A DNA stretch of 41,995 bases. Source: Puniceicoccales bacterium (GTDB lineage Bacteria > Verrucomicrobiota > Verrucomicrobiia > Opitutales > LL51). The translations under genes and the position numbers were made by a program. Location of the stretch: the NCBI GenBank assembly GCA_031278845.1, contig JAITJQ010000007.1, positions 1 to 41,995 of the forward strand. Direction: 5' to 3'. Below, piece after piece: positions 1 to 7,763 of this stretch; the first letter of the stretch is position 1, and every line of letters begins with the position of its first letter. The notes beneath the pieces are model-generated. The model did no database searches and was not told the DNA's origin. It saw nothing but the letters and a program-made list of their open reading frames with translations.

Positions 1-370
1 CTATATTAGGAGGGTTATTCGACGTATTTTTATTCGCAATGAACAATTTATAATTCTAAAAAAAACACACACCAATCGCCTCCATAATATTTTTGAACTT
101 CCGCCGTTTGAGGATATTAGCGATAAAATGCCAAACCAAGAAATTGGTAAGAAAATACTCTACCGAGAAATCGCTAAAATTAACCGCTCCATTGCCCGCG
201 AACGCATTACAGAAATCATCCTTGAACCCAAACATTTCCCGAAAGATTTCAAAAATCTACTGAAAGGCACCCCAGAATTAATGCTTTTACCCATCCCTGA
301 ACTCCAAAATATTACCATTTCCGGCCCCCATCGCAAATGGTTAGAGGGGCAATTGTTTGCACGCCCATAG
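1..370 (+). CDS. mutY: Adenine DNA glycosylase MutY, C-terminal part (5' end off window)
   Basis: The frame is open from base 2 and encodes about 122 residues that align without gaps to the last 122 residues of the full MutY at 5010-6101 on the other strand. By my count about 97 positions are identical (roughly 80%). This is the NUDIX-like C-terminal domain that checks for 8-oxoguanine opposite the mispaired A. There is no stop or frameshift in the visible part, so this may be the end of a complete second mutY lying to the left, not a dead fragment. The first in-frame ATG (128) is internal to the domain and is not the true start. The gene is the outermost visible part of an inverted duplication that also holds two tRNA-Glu genes. 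Confidence 0.75.
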   Translation, partial: YIRRVIRRIFIRNEQFIILKKTHTNRLHNIFELPPFEDISDKMPNQEIGKKILYREIAKINRSIARERITEIILEPKHFPKDFKNLLKGTPELMLLPIPELQNITISGPHRKWLEGQLFARP

Positions 371-463
371 CCTTTTTATCTTTTCTTTCTATTATCCCTA
401 AGGCAAAATATCTCCGCTATCTAAGAACCTCTTATCCCCAAAAGCAAAAATATTCAGATACCA

Positions 464-538
464 TGGCACCCCCACGGGGAATCGAACCCCGGTTTCCGGA
501 ATGAGAATCCGACGTCCTAACCGCTAGACGATAAGGGC
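464..538 (-). tRNA. tRNA-Glu (anticodon CTC)
   Basis: The reverse complement folds as a 75-nt tRNA with encoded CCA. The 7-bp acceptor stem (GCCCTTA with TGGGGGT) includes G-U pairs. The D-arm reads TCGTCTAGCGG, the anticodon stem is TCGGA/TCCGG around the loop TTCTCAT (anticodon CTC), and the T-arm is CGGGG-TTCGATT-CCCCG. A matching copy lies at 4842-4916 in inverted orientation. Confidence 0.93.
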
Positions 539-756
539 AACCCCTCAACCCTTGAGTTCCGACCCAATTTGTCAATAGATAAACCATCAAAACGCAGAAT
601 ATTCCATCTTTCACCCAAACCAACAGCAGGTTCCATAAATCTTATCACAAAAATTAACAACCAAAAAACTGTTAACTTTTCCGTTTATGTAAATTTGCAA
701 AAATCCACTGCAATTAAGCAAACCCTTCCGGAATCCACCGTCGAATAGGGGAATAA

Positions 757-834
757 TGGCGTCCCGTATGGGATTCGAACCCATGTTGCAGGAATGAAAA
801 TCCTGTGTCCTGGACCAGACTAGACGAACGGGAC
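757..834 (-). tRNA. tRNA-Glu (anticodon TTC)
   Basis: A 78-nt tRNA on the minus strand with encoded CCA. Acceptor GTCCCGT pairs with ACGGGAC; the anticodon stem CAGGA/TCCTG holds the loop TTTTCAT (anticodon TTC); the T-loop is TTCGAAT. The D-loop is larger than in the CTC isoacceptor. It lies 218 nt from the CTC gene, and the same pair with a 220-nt spacer is repeated at 4544-4916. Confidence 0.93.
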
Positions 835-962
835 CGGCAATAGATCGGCCATAACCCAATGCGGTTAACCAACCGCTCCGAAACCTGAGATTTCCATATA
901 ATATTGCAAGAATTATGTTGCGGAAATTTTCATCAATTTAAGAGTCCTCAGAGCGGCAGCCC

Positions 963-2291
963 CTAGAGCTCGAAACATTTATCCACGGCGATAGCGTCTA
1001 AAAATTCCTGGTCATGGGCGATGAGAAGCATGGCGCCGGGGTATTCTTTGAGAACCTGCGCCACGTGTTCCCGGGTTTCCCGGTCGAGATTATTGGTTAT
1101 TTCATCTAGGATCAGGAGTTTTGGTGTATGGGCAGCGATAAGAGCGAGGGAAAGTCTAGCTTTTTCACCACCGGACATATTTTGGACCTTATTATTGACT
1201 TCTTCATTTTTTCTGAAGAGGAAATTATTGAGCAATTTCCGATCGGGAATGATTTGGAGGGCTGTTTTTTGGGGATCGAGGGTCGTGTAGAATTGATCCA
1301 AGTAGCCGATTTGTTCTGGCGGAATGACATCCCAATCGCCGGTTTTAGCGGTATCGGGATGATTAAGAATGGCTTTGACGAGGGTTGTTTTGCCGCTACC
1401 GTTTTTGCCAGTAATGGCGACTCTTTCACCGGACATAACCGACAGATTGATATTTTTTAGAATGGTTTTATCGCCGTAGGCAACGTCTGCTTTGCGGATC
1501 GAAACGAGCATTTTACGGCCAATATCCTGGGCGGAAATGGAAAATTTGGGAACGATAATTTCGGGTAATTTTAAATCTTCCAGTTGTTCGAGCAGTTGCT
1601 GTTTTTTAGCGTCGATGGATTTGAGTTTACTGCCCTGGGATTTTTCCGCCTGGTTCGCCTTCAAATGGCCGACGGCTTTGAGCCAGTGCCGATTAGCCAC
1701 CTTTTTCTTGCCGCTCGCCTTACTTTTAGCGATGCGTTCCTGTTCCTTCATGAGTTTTTCGTGCATCGATTTTTTCTGGGCATTGAGGATTTCCACTTGG
1801 CGAACAATGGCTTCTCTTTTATTTTGTATCTCGGCCATATAGTCGTCATATTTACCGAAGAAAACATGAATTTTCACGCCATCGATGTGCCAAATTTTAT
1901 CCACAATTTTTCTCAAAATTTCCCGATCATGGGTAGCGATCATGAGCGTTCCGGAAAAATCCTCCAGCATGCGCAATAAGCTTTTTCGATTGGCCGCATC
2001 CAAATGATTGGTTGGTTCATCGAGAAGGAGGGCATCGGGATGTGTAGACAATGCCTGAGATAAAGCCCGGTTAAATCGTTCGCCACCGCTAAGCCTATCG
2101 AAATTCTCAATGATTTGGGGGATATAACAGACGTCCCTGTTCGTCTCCGCGATTATCTTTAGCAATGTCGACTTCCCGCTACCATTTTTACCGATGATGG
2201 CAATTCGTTCGCCCGTAGCGACCGTTGTGGAAAATTTTTCAAAACAAACTTTGTGGGGAAAGGCAACGGAGAATGTTTCGATTTTGAGCAT
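963..2291 (-). CDS. ABC-F family ATPase (two nucleotide-binding domains, no membrane domain)
   Basis: A 442-residue protein with two ABC ATPase domains in one chain. Domain 1 has Walker A GKNGSGKST (34-42), signature LSGGE (67-71) and Walker B DEPTNHLD (91-98). A charged linker spans about 145-250. Domain 2 has GKNGSGKTT (295-303), MSGGE (372-376) and DEITNNLD (396-403), where the usual EPTN is EITN. There are no transmembrane segments, so it is a soluble ABC-F protein. These act on the ribosome as translation factors or, in some subfamilies, as antibiotic-protection proteins; the sequence does not settle which. It is shorter than the usual 500-650 residues. It is divergent from tmk and lies between the arms of the inverted duplication. 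No convincing Shine-Dalgarno precedes the ATG at 2291. Confidence 0.88.
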   Translation of the reverse strand: MLKIETFSVAFPHKVCFEKFSTTVATGERIAIIGKNGSGKSTLLKIIAETNRDVCYIPQIIENFDRLSGGERFNRALSQALSTHPDALLLDEPTNHLDAANRKSLLRMLEDFSGTLMIATHDREILRKIVDKIWHIDGVKIHVFFGKYDDYMAEIQNKREAIVRQVEILNAQKKSMHEKLMKEQERIAKSKASGKKKVANRHWLKAVGHLKANQAEKSQGSKLKSIDAKKQQLLEQLEDLKLPEIIVPKFSISAQDIGRKMLVSIRKADVAYGDKTILKNINLSVMSGERVAITGKNGSGKTTLVKAILNHPDTAKTGDWDVIPPEQIGYLDQFYTTLDPQKTALQIIPDRKLLNNFLFRKNEEVNNKVQNMSGGEKARLSLALIAAHTPKLLILDEITNNLDRETREHVAQVLKEYPGAMLLIAHDQEFLDAIAVDKCFEL

Positions 2292-2465
2292 AATCTATCT
2301 GCAAAAAAAGGACCATAGTTTTACTCCCATTAGGAAAAGAAACACTTACGTTAACCACAAATATGGATCAAATGAAAAGGGAGAAATAGTCAACGGTGAA
2401 AACGAACTTTTTATTTCCATTAAATTCGCTTGTCCCCGTTTGGTGTATCGCTATTCCCTAAGTTT

Positions 2466-3089
2466 ATGCCGGGAAAAATTATATCCTTTGAGGGAATTGA
2501 GGGGACAGGGAAGTCGACACAGATTCAATATTTGCAAGCATTTCTTTCATCAAAAAATGTCGATTCGCTGACGATTCGTGAACCGGGTAATACCTACATC
2601 GGCGAACAAATTCGCCATCTTTTACAACACGATCCGAATGCCCACAATATGTGTGCTGAGACAGAACTTTTACTCTTTGAAGCAAGTCGTGCCCAACTTG
2701 TTCGGGAACTCATTTTACCGACAATTCACAATGACACCTGGGTAATTTGTGACCGGTTTTTCGATTCTTCCTCGGCTTACCAGGGAGCTGCACGGCAACT
2801 TTCCGAAACAATTGTTCAGCAACTCAATCGCTTTACCGCTGGAATATGCGTTCCAGATTTAACCATTTTACTCGACATTGATGTCGATCTTGCTCTGCAA
2901 CGTCTACAGGGAAGGAAAAAAGATCGCATCGAAGGGGAATCGACGGAATTTTTTAGGCGCGTTCGTGAGAAATATTTACAATTAGCCGAAGAAGAGCCGA
3001 CGCGATTTCTCATAATCGATGCCACTCTCCCCCCGGAAACGATCGCGGAAAAAATTTGCACCCGCGTCCAAAAGTGCTTTGCTCTTTAA
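2466..3089 (+). CDS. tmk: Thymidylate kinase
   Basis: A 207-residue dTMP kinase, making dTDP from dTMP and ATP. The P-loop EGIEGTGKST is at residues 9-18, followed by the REPG substrate-binding motif, the CDRFFDSSSAYQG segment (DR-Y/F type motif) and a LID-like GRKKDRIEGES. The length is typical for the family. I chose the ATG at 2466 because the family begins a few residues before the phosphate-binding strand; an in-frame TTG at 2430 would add 12 unlikely residues. It ends 6 nt before holB, so the two are probably one operon. The tmk-holB order is common in bacteria, including chlamydiae. Confidence 0.92.
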   Translation: MPGKIISFEGIEGTGKSTQIQYLQAFLSSKNVDSLTIREPGNTYIGEQIRHLLQHDPNAHNMCAETELLLFEASRAQLVRELILPTIHNDTWVICDRFFDSSSAYQGAARQLSETIVQQLNRFTAGICVPDLTILLDIDVDLALQRLQGRKKDRIEGESTEFFRRVREKYLQLAEEEPTRFLIIDATLPPETIAEKICTRVQKCFAL

Positions 3090-3095
3090 ACGGCC

Positions 3096-3911
3096 ATGGA
3101 CCTCCCTTCTTATACTCAGCAAACGATTAACGCAGTTGCCGAAAATCGCTTACCCCACGCCATCATCGTCGAAACTGAAAATACAGCCGATGCCTCGCTT
3201 TACGTGACGAGTTGCGCTAAAGCCATTTTAAAAACGGATCACATAGAAAATCATCCTGACTTTTTTACACTCTCGCCAACGGGAAAGATAAATGTCATAA
3301 AAATTGAAGCCATTCGGGAACTTATCGACCGCGTTCAAAAAACGCCCAATGCGGGAGACCAAAAAGTTTTCGTCATTTCAGAAGCACACCGACTCAATAA
3401 AAATGCCGCCAATGCCCTACTCAAAACCCTCGAAGAACCTCCCGCTGATACAAGTTTATTTTTGACGACCCATTCGAAAAATGTTCTCTTACCAACAATC
3501 ATTAGCCGCTGCGTATTACACCATTTGCCCAAAAATCCCATCGAAATACTACCCCAGACACTTACGGAATGGCTCGATCGATTGGAAATTTTTTTGCAAA
3601 AACTCCCCGACCAGAATACCATCAATGTGCTGGAAATCTTCACCCTACTTGAAATACTGTCCCAAAATATTGAAAAATTGGCCGCCGATGACGACAAAGT
3701 TAAAAATGCCTCCATGAAAGATATCCAGCGCGTTCTCCTAGAAGCGATAAAAGAAAAAATTTGGAATATTTTTCACTCAAAAATTCCACCCCATGCTATG
3801 CAACATATGATAAAAATCATCTCTCAATCGTCATTCCTATTGGCCGTTAACGGCAGCTTTTTACATGTCATCGAAAGTATTCTTTTACAAATGTATACCG
3901 CTAGGTCCTAA
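3096..3911 (+). CDS. holB: DNA polymerase III delta' subunit
   Basis: A 271-residue clamp-loader delta'-type protein. It shows the N-terminal LPHAIIVE segment where a P-loop would lie in gamma/tau; the P-loop is degenerate here, as expected for delta'. It then shows the conserved run around KVFVISEAHRLNKNAANA and LLKTLEEPP, and the sensor-like SRC triplet. In the replisome it holds the clamp loader in position and does not hydrolyse ATP. It is cotranscribed with tmk (6-nt gap). The stop codon TAA (3909-3911) lies inside the first hairpin of mosaic repeat copy A, so the repeat appears to have inserted at the end of the gene and may have changed the last residues. Confidence 0.85.
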   Translation: MDLPSYTQQTINAVAENRLPHAIIVETENTADASLYVTSCAKAILKTDHIENHPDFFTLSPTGKINVIKIEAIRELIDRVQKTPNAGDQKVFVISEAHRLNKNAANALLKTLEEPPADTSLFLTTHSKNVLLPTIISRCVLHHLPKNPIEILPQTLTEWLDRLEIFLQKLPDQNTINVLEIFTLLEILSQNIEKLAADDDKVKNASMKDIQRVLLEAIKEKIWNIFHSKIPPHAMQHMIKIISQSSFLLAVNGSFLHVIESILLQMYTARS

Positions 3912-4200
3912 GGGCTGCGCGCCCTTAGAATCCCCGCCAGGAGACACCGCCTCCCGGACCTGGTTTTGCGGATTGATCCAGCGGCTTCGCCGCGGGGCTG
4001 CTAATTTAAGAAAAGAAAAATTAAGTGATGCGCAAATCCTGTGCAAGGTTGCACAGGATTTATGCAACTAAAAGAAAAAAATTAAAGAGTTTATTCTTAA
4101 CTCTTGCGGCCGAGCCCGGCGCGGAACGCGCCGGGCTCGGCCGCCGAAGGAGGCCAAGGAGTCTCTGACTCCTTGCTGGGTTTGGGGCGGAGCCCCACAA
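3908..4200 (+). repeat. Mosaic hairpin repeat, copy A
   Basis: A GC-rich intergenic block made of consecutive hairpins. The modules in order are: CTAAGGGC/GCCCTTAG (3908-3928); a CCAGGAG-type hairpin; GCGGATTGATCCAG truncated and fused to a CGGCTTCGCCG hairpin; the AT-rich spacer CTAATTTAAGAAAAG; a GCGCAAATCCTG hairpin; a long GGCCGAGCCCGGCGCG hairpin with GGAA loop; an AAGGAGTC/GACTCCTT hairpin; and GGGGCGGAGCCCC. The same modules recur at 6180-6464 and, inverted, at 7647-8019. No protein-coding potential is credible here; long frames on both strands are by-products of GC palindromes. Compared with copy C, the third and fourth modules have been joined by a deletion. Confidence 0.85.
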
Positions 4201-4392
4201 CATAATCCTTCGATTTCTTGTTTTTTCGCCGTACCGAACAATATGTCGACCTTCGCCGTCCATTGATTTAGTATGGGGAATGTAGCCGTAATCAATGGGG
4301 TAGATAAGATCAGGAAAGCGGGGATGGGGCTTTCCTTTTGGCCTGTCGATGGTGATCCCATTTTCACGAATTTGTTGTTCTAAAATCTGCTA
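4200..4392 (-). pseudogene. Inorganic pyrophosphatase-like gene remnant
   Basis: On the minus strand from 4389 downwards one frame reads ITIDRPKGKPHPRFPDLIYP and then IDYGYIPHTKSMDGEG. This matches the start of a family of short inorganic-pyrophosphatase-like proteins (DRPKGS-HPRFPDL-YPLDYGY pattern, as I remember it). After the DGEG motif, near 4255, the continuation VDILFGTAKKQEIEG lies in another frame, so there is a frameshift. A TAG stop is at 4390-4392 just upstream, and repeat copy A cuts the gene off at about 4200. At least two disabling changes plus truncation make it a decayed gene. Family assignment is from motif memory only. Confidence 0.55.
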
Positions 4393-4543
4393 AAAGTTGT
4401 TATTTTCCTTTTGGGATTCGTTGTCATTTTCTATGGAATGAGATTCTATTCATAAAAAAATTCTTGCAATATTATATGGAAATCTCAGGTTTCGTAGAGG
4501 TTAGTTAATCGCAGAGTGATTAATTATAGCCGATGTATTGTTG

Positions 4544-4621
4544 GTCCCGTTCGTCTAGTCTGGTCCAGGACACAGGATTTTCATTCCTGCAACATGGGTT
4601 CGAATCCCATACGGGACGCCA
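4544..4621 (+). tRNA. tRNA-Glu (anticodon TTC), second copy
   Basis: A 78-nt tRNA with encoded CCA, the same sequence as the minus-strand gene at 757-834 (acceptor GTCCCGT, anticodon loop TTTTCAT, T-loop TTCGAAT). It is part of the right duplication arm. Confidence 0.93.
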
Positions 4622-4841
4622 TTATTTTTGTATTTGATGGTGAATTCGGAAAAGGATTTACTTGATTGTAATAAATTATTACGGATTTATATCAATGGAA
4701 AAGACAATAGTTTTTTGATTGTTAGTTTTTGGAGTAAGATTTGTGGATCTTGCCGTTGGTCGTAGAAAAAGATAAATTATTCTGCGTTTTGAGAGTTTAT
4801 TTATTGACAAATTGGGTCAGAATTCAAAAGCTAAGAGGGTT

Positions 4842-4916
4842 GCCCTTATCGTCTAGCGGTTAGGACGTCGGATTCTCATTCCGGAAACCGGGGTTCGATT
4901 CCCCGTGGGGGTGCCA
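4842..4916 (+). tRNA. tRNA-Glu (anticodon CTC), second copy
   Basis: A 75-nt tRNA with encoded CCA, matching 464-538 on the opposite strand (anticodon loop TTCTCAT, T-arm CGGGG/CCCCG). It is followed by an AT-rich stretch that is also conserved between the two arms and then by the convergent mutY end. Confidence 0.93.
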
Positions 4917-5009
4917 TGGTATCCAAATGTTTTTGCTTTTTGGGATAAGGGATTCTTAGATAGCGGAGATATTTTGCCTTAGGGATAATAGAAAGAAAAG
5001 ATAAAAAGA

Positions 5010-6101
5010 CTACGGGCATGCAAACAATTGTTTATCTAGCCATTTGCGATGGGGACCGGAAAGGGTAATATTTGGGAGCTCATAGATGGGCAAAAGCATT
5101 AATTCCGGGTTATCTTTCGGTAAGCTTTCGAAACCTTTTGGCAAATGTTTAGGTTCAAGGATGATTTCTGTAATGCGTTCATGGGCGATGGAACGGTTAA
5201 TTTTAGCAATTTCTCGGTAGAGTATTTTTTCACTAATTTCTTGGTTGGGTATCTTTCCGCTAATATCCTCACACAGGGGAAGTTCAAAAATATTATGCAA
5301 ACGATTGGTGTGTGTTTTTTTTAGAATTATAGATTGTTTATTGCGAATAAAAATACGTCGAATAATTTTCTTAATATAAGTATTTTTTTTAAATTTCGGA
5401 ATTTGAGAACAGTCGAGTTTTTCCTGAAAACTGCGGCAATGTGAACCGATGGGGCAGTGGTTGCAGGATGGTTTTTGTGGTTTACAAATCAAAGCGCCAA
5501 GTTCCATGATCGCTTCATTATAGTTGGCACTTTCATCGAGAGGAATGTGGAAATGGGCGATATTTTTGACATACCTTGCGGCCTGATTTTTACTTTCAAA
5601 GGGTCGTTGAATGGCGTGAATGCGACAAAGGACGCGGATCACATTGCCATCAATCGCCGCAATACATTGATTTTGGGCGATCGAAGCGAGTGCGTGGGCC
5701 GTATAATCGCCAATACCCGGCAACTGTTTCCATTCTTTAGGGGTTTTAGGAAAAATGAAATGTTTTGAATTGATCGAATTTGTTTGCTGAGCGACAATTT
5801 TTTTTGCAGTTTTATGTAAATTTCTTACGCGAGAGTAGTAGCCGAGCCCTTCCCATGCCCTTAAAACTTGTTCCTCACTAGCCACGGCGAGTGCCTCAAT
5901 GGATGGAAATTGCTCAACCCAGCGTTTGAAGTATGGGACAACCGTAGCGACCTGCGTCTGCTGTAACATGAATTCGGAAACGAGGCGGTTGTAAATTGAT
6001 GGATTCGTTCTCCAGGGCAAAATGCGTCGATTTTTTATAAACCAATCCACGAGAGGATGGCCAATTGGCCGATCTGTAGTATTTTCAGAAAAAAATGGCA
6101 T
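5010..6101 (-). CDS. mutY: Adenine DNA glycosylase MutY
   Basis: A full-length 363-residue base-excision repair enzyme that removes A mispaired with 8-oxoG. Visible features are the catalytic Glu43 in SEFMLQQTQ, the helix-hairpin-helix LPGIGDYTA with Tyr133, and catalytic Asp151 in AIDGNV. A [4Fe-4S] cluster loop follows (C206-x6-C213-x2-C216-x5-C222). The C-terminal 8-oxoG recognition domain spans about 235-363. All key residues are present, so it should be active. Its last third is duplicated, inverted, at 1-370. It is convergent with the tRNA pair and separated upstream from the AlkD-like gene by mosaic repeat copy B. Confidence 0.95.
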   Translation of the reverse strand: MPFFSENTTDRPIGHPLVDWFIKNRRILPWRTNPSIYNRLVSEFMLQQTQVATVVPYFKRWVEQFPSIEALAVASEEQVLRAWEGLGYYSRVRNLHKTAKKIVAQQTNSINSKHFIFPKTPKEWKQLPGIGDYTAHALASIAQNQCIAAIDGNVIRVLCRIHAIQRPFESKNQAARYVKNIAHFHIPLDESANYNEAIMELGALICKPQKPSCNHCPIGSHCRSFQEKLDCSQIPKFKKNTYIKKIIRRIFIRNKQSIILKKTHTNRLHNIFELPLCEDISGKIPNQEISEKILYREIAKINRSIAHERITEIILEPKHLPKGFESLPKDNPELMLLPIYELPNITLSGPHRKWLDKQLFACP

Positions 6102-6179
6102 AGGACATGTTACAATAAATACATTTATTAGATTTTAGAAGTTTTATTTTTGCTTGTAATCTAAGGGCGACACAACTAT

Positions 6180-6464
6180 CTAAGGGCTGCGCGCCCTTAG
6201 AATCCCCGCCAGGAAGTACCGCCTTCCTGGACCTGGATTTGCGGATTGGTCCAGTGGCATCGCCACTGGACTAATCCGCAGGGGCCAAGAGCCCCGCCCT
6301 CTCGTCGCGAAGCGACGAGAGGGCGGGGCCGGTGATTTTAAAAAACACTTTTATTAAAATAAAAAAAGCAGCCCCCGCGGCGAAGCCGCGGGGGCTAACT
6401 TGACCCTAGCGGCCGAGCCAGGGGGGCGGAGCCCCCCTGGGCAGTCGGAGCCCTCCGGCAGGTT
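6180..6464 (+). repeat. Mosaic hairpin repeat, copy B
   Basis: This fills most of the gap between mutY and the AlkD-like gene. It starts with the CTAAGGGC/GCCCTTAG hairpin, then the CCAGGAAG-type hairpin. A perfect 18-bp stem with ATC loop follows at 6241-6279 (arms GCGGATTGGTCCAGTGGC and GCCACTGGACTAATCCGC). Next come a CTCGTCGCGAAGCGACGAG hairpin, an AT-rich spacer, a CCGCGGCGAAGCCGCGG hairpin, a partial GCGGCCGAG module and the GGGGGGCGGAGCCCCCC hairpin. The GCGCAAATCCTG module of copies A and C is missing. The last modules overlap the 3' end of the AlkD-like gene (6406-6464). Confidence 0.85.
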
Positions 6465-7134
6465 TGCATTGTTTTATCCATATTTTAACATTAAAGGGAA
6501 TGCGAAAAGATTCTGTAATTTTTCGAATGGCGATATTTTGGACATAGGGATCAAGCACTTTAGATTCTAAAAAATTAATTGTTTGTTCGGAAAAATAGAC
6601 ACAACACTCCCCGGTTAACCAGGCAATGGCAAGTTTGACGTAGCGATTATCGGAGTGAATTTTAGAAATAATCGTAAAAATACTAGCAATATGTTCTTTA
6701 TCAATAAACTTAAAGAGCATGACCAAGGCAAAACGCAGGAAAAATGGCCGATCATCTCGGAAAAATTGTTGTAAAAAATTCCAAACAATGTCGCTATTCT
6801 TGGAGCTAATTTTTATCGTTCCGCAAAAGGTATCACAGGTTGCCCAGTTGTCGATTTTTGGAATGAAATCTTTAATTAATTGCAAATATCCTTCAATGGG
6901 AATGCGAATATAACCGATAACGAGACCCTGGAGCAAAATTTCTTCGAAGGAATCATCTGTGGCCGTACGGAGGTAATTTTCCCAATCGGATTTCGCAATT
7001 TGCTTAGCTATTTTGCGCAAATTTGGCAATCGAATGCCCAGGATATTTTTTCCGTCGGGATTTAATTTTTGTGAAAATTTCTGGTAATCCCGATCGATAA
7101 GTTCATACAGTTGCCTTTTAATCTCCGATTGCAT
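6406..7134 (-). CDS. DNA alkylation repair protein (AlkD-like HEAT-repeat glycosylase family)
   Basis: A 242-residue protein of the PF08713-type family, which excises bulky or cationic alkylated bases. Typical features are IRLPNLRKIAKQIA near the start, the DNWATCDTFC segment in the middle and FLRFALVMLFKFID in the HEAT-like helices. I chose the ATG at 7134 (MQSEIKRQLYEL); the frame is open upstream to 7392 but that part is antisense to ogt and does not resemble the family. The natural end is near ...WIKQCKP; the last 18 or so residues (PAGGLRLPRGAPPPWLGR) and the TAG stop are encoded by mosaic repeat B. It is divergent from ogt with 32 nt between the start codons, forming an alkylation-repair pair. 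Confidence 0.85.
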   Translation of the reverse strand: MQSEIKRQLYELIDRDYQKFSQKLNPDGKNILGIRLPNLRKIAKQIAKSDWENYLRTATDDSFEEILLQGLVIGYIRIPIEGYLQLIKDFIPKIDNWATCDTFCGTIKISSKNSDIVWNFLQQFFRDDRPFFLRFALVMLFKFIDKEHIASIFTIISKIHSDNRYVKLAIAWLTGECCVYFSEQTINFLESKVLDPYVQNIAIRKITESFRIPFNVKIWIKQCKPAGGLRLPRGAPPPWLGR

Positions 7135-7166
7135 AAGATAATAAATCGTTTTTTCGAAGATGTACA

Positions 7167-7763
7167 ATGCAAAATATTTATTTTTATGAAACCGAAATGG
7201 GGCGAATTGCAATTGCAGTGGAAGAAAAATTTTTAACAAATATTTTTTATGAAGATCGTCTAAATTCACTGGAAAGCGATCAATTTGTCGAATGTGAAAC
7301 AAAGGAAATAAAAAATGTTTTTCACCAAATCCAGGAATACCTGTGCGGTGAACGAAAAGTTTTTGATGTTCAAATCCTATTGAGGGGGACAAATTTTCAG
7401 AAAAGCATTTGGGAACAGTTGATTAAAATTCCCTATGGTGTGACCCACTCTTATAAGGAAATTGCCCAGCAAATTGGCATTCCCAAAGGTGCCCGTGCCG
7501 TTGGTATGGCGAACCATAATAATCCCATTCCCATCATCGTTCCCTGCCATCGCGTCATCGGAACTTCGGGAAATCTCGTCGGCTACGGAGGTGGTTTGGA
7601 CCTAAAACAAAAATTACTTACCCTTGAAGTAAAACACAAAATTCTGCCCAGGGGGGCGGAGCCCCCCTGGACCCCCCGCAAGGAGTCATGGACTCCTTGG
7701 CCCCCTTCGGCGGCCGATCCCGGCGCGTTCCGCGCCGGGATCGGCCGTAAGGGTCAAGAATAG
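7167..7763 (+). CDS. ogt: Methylated-DNA--protein-cysteine methyltransferase
   Basis: A 198-residue suicide repair protein that transfers methyl groups from O6-methylguanine to its own cysteine. The signature IIVPCHRVIG holds the nucleophile Cys127; the helix-turn-helix IAQQIGIPKGARAVG carries the Arg110 finger, and VGMANHNNP the conserved Asn. The catalytic domain ends at LLTLEVKH (about 157), the normal end for the family. The remaining 40 or so residues, starting LPRGAEPPWTPRKES, are encoded by mosaic repeat copy C and are rich in Pro, Trp, Gly and Arg. The start of this tail matches that of the AlkD-like neighbour because both genes run into the same repeat module. Confidence 0.92.
   Translation: MQNIYFYETEMGRIAIAVEEKFLTNIFYEDRLNSLESDQFVECETKEIKNVFHQIQEYLCGERKVFDVQILLRGTNFQKSIWEQLIKIPYGVTHSYKEIAQQIGIPKGARAVGMANHNNPIPIIVPCHRVIGTSGNLVGYGGGLDLKQKLLTLEVKHKILPRGAEPPWTPRKESWTPWPPSAADPGAFRAGIGRKGQE

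Larger units (their letters stand above)
1..913. repeat. Left arm of an inverted duplication (mutY tail plus two tRNA-Glu)
   Basis: Read in reverse complement, this block matches 4460-5379 in order: the stretch around TTCTTGCAATATTATATGG, tRNA-Glu(TTC), spacer, tRNA-Glu(CTC), the shared AT-rich segment after the tRNA, then the mutY 3' end. The tRNAs are essentially identical, mutY is about 80% identical in protein, and the spacers have drifted further, so the duplication is old. Similarity stops near 913. The left limit is outside the window. The arms enclose about 3.5 kb with the ABC-F gene, tmk and holB. Confidence 0.85.
4460..5379. repeat. Right arm of the inverted duplication
   Basis: This is the inverted counterpart of 1-913. 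It carries tRNA-Glu(TTC), tRNA-Glu(CTC) and the mutY 3' end in mirror order. Here mutY continues as a full gene beyond the comparable region. Homologous recombination between the arms would invert the ABC-F/tmk/holB segment. Confidence 0.85.

Noticed and set aside
432..859. Minus-strand frames of 63 and 82 codons
   Set aside because: They are the tRNA-Glu genes read as protein.
2430..2465. TTG start for tmk adding 12 residues
   Set aside because: The added residues do not match the family; the ATG at 2466 places the P-loop at the usual distance.
3865..4367. Frames on both strands across repeat copy A
   Set aside because: They arise from GC palindromes without stops. The only protein-like part is the pyrophosphatase remnant, recorded as a pseudogene.
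7135..7392. N-terminal extension of the AlkD-like protein
   Set aside because: It is antisense to ogt and unlike the family; the conserved domain starts at MQSEIK (7134).
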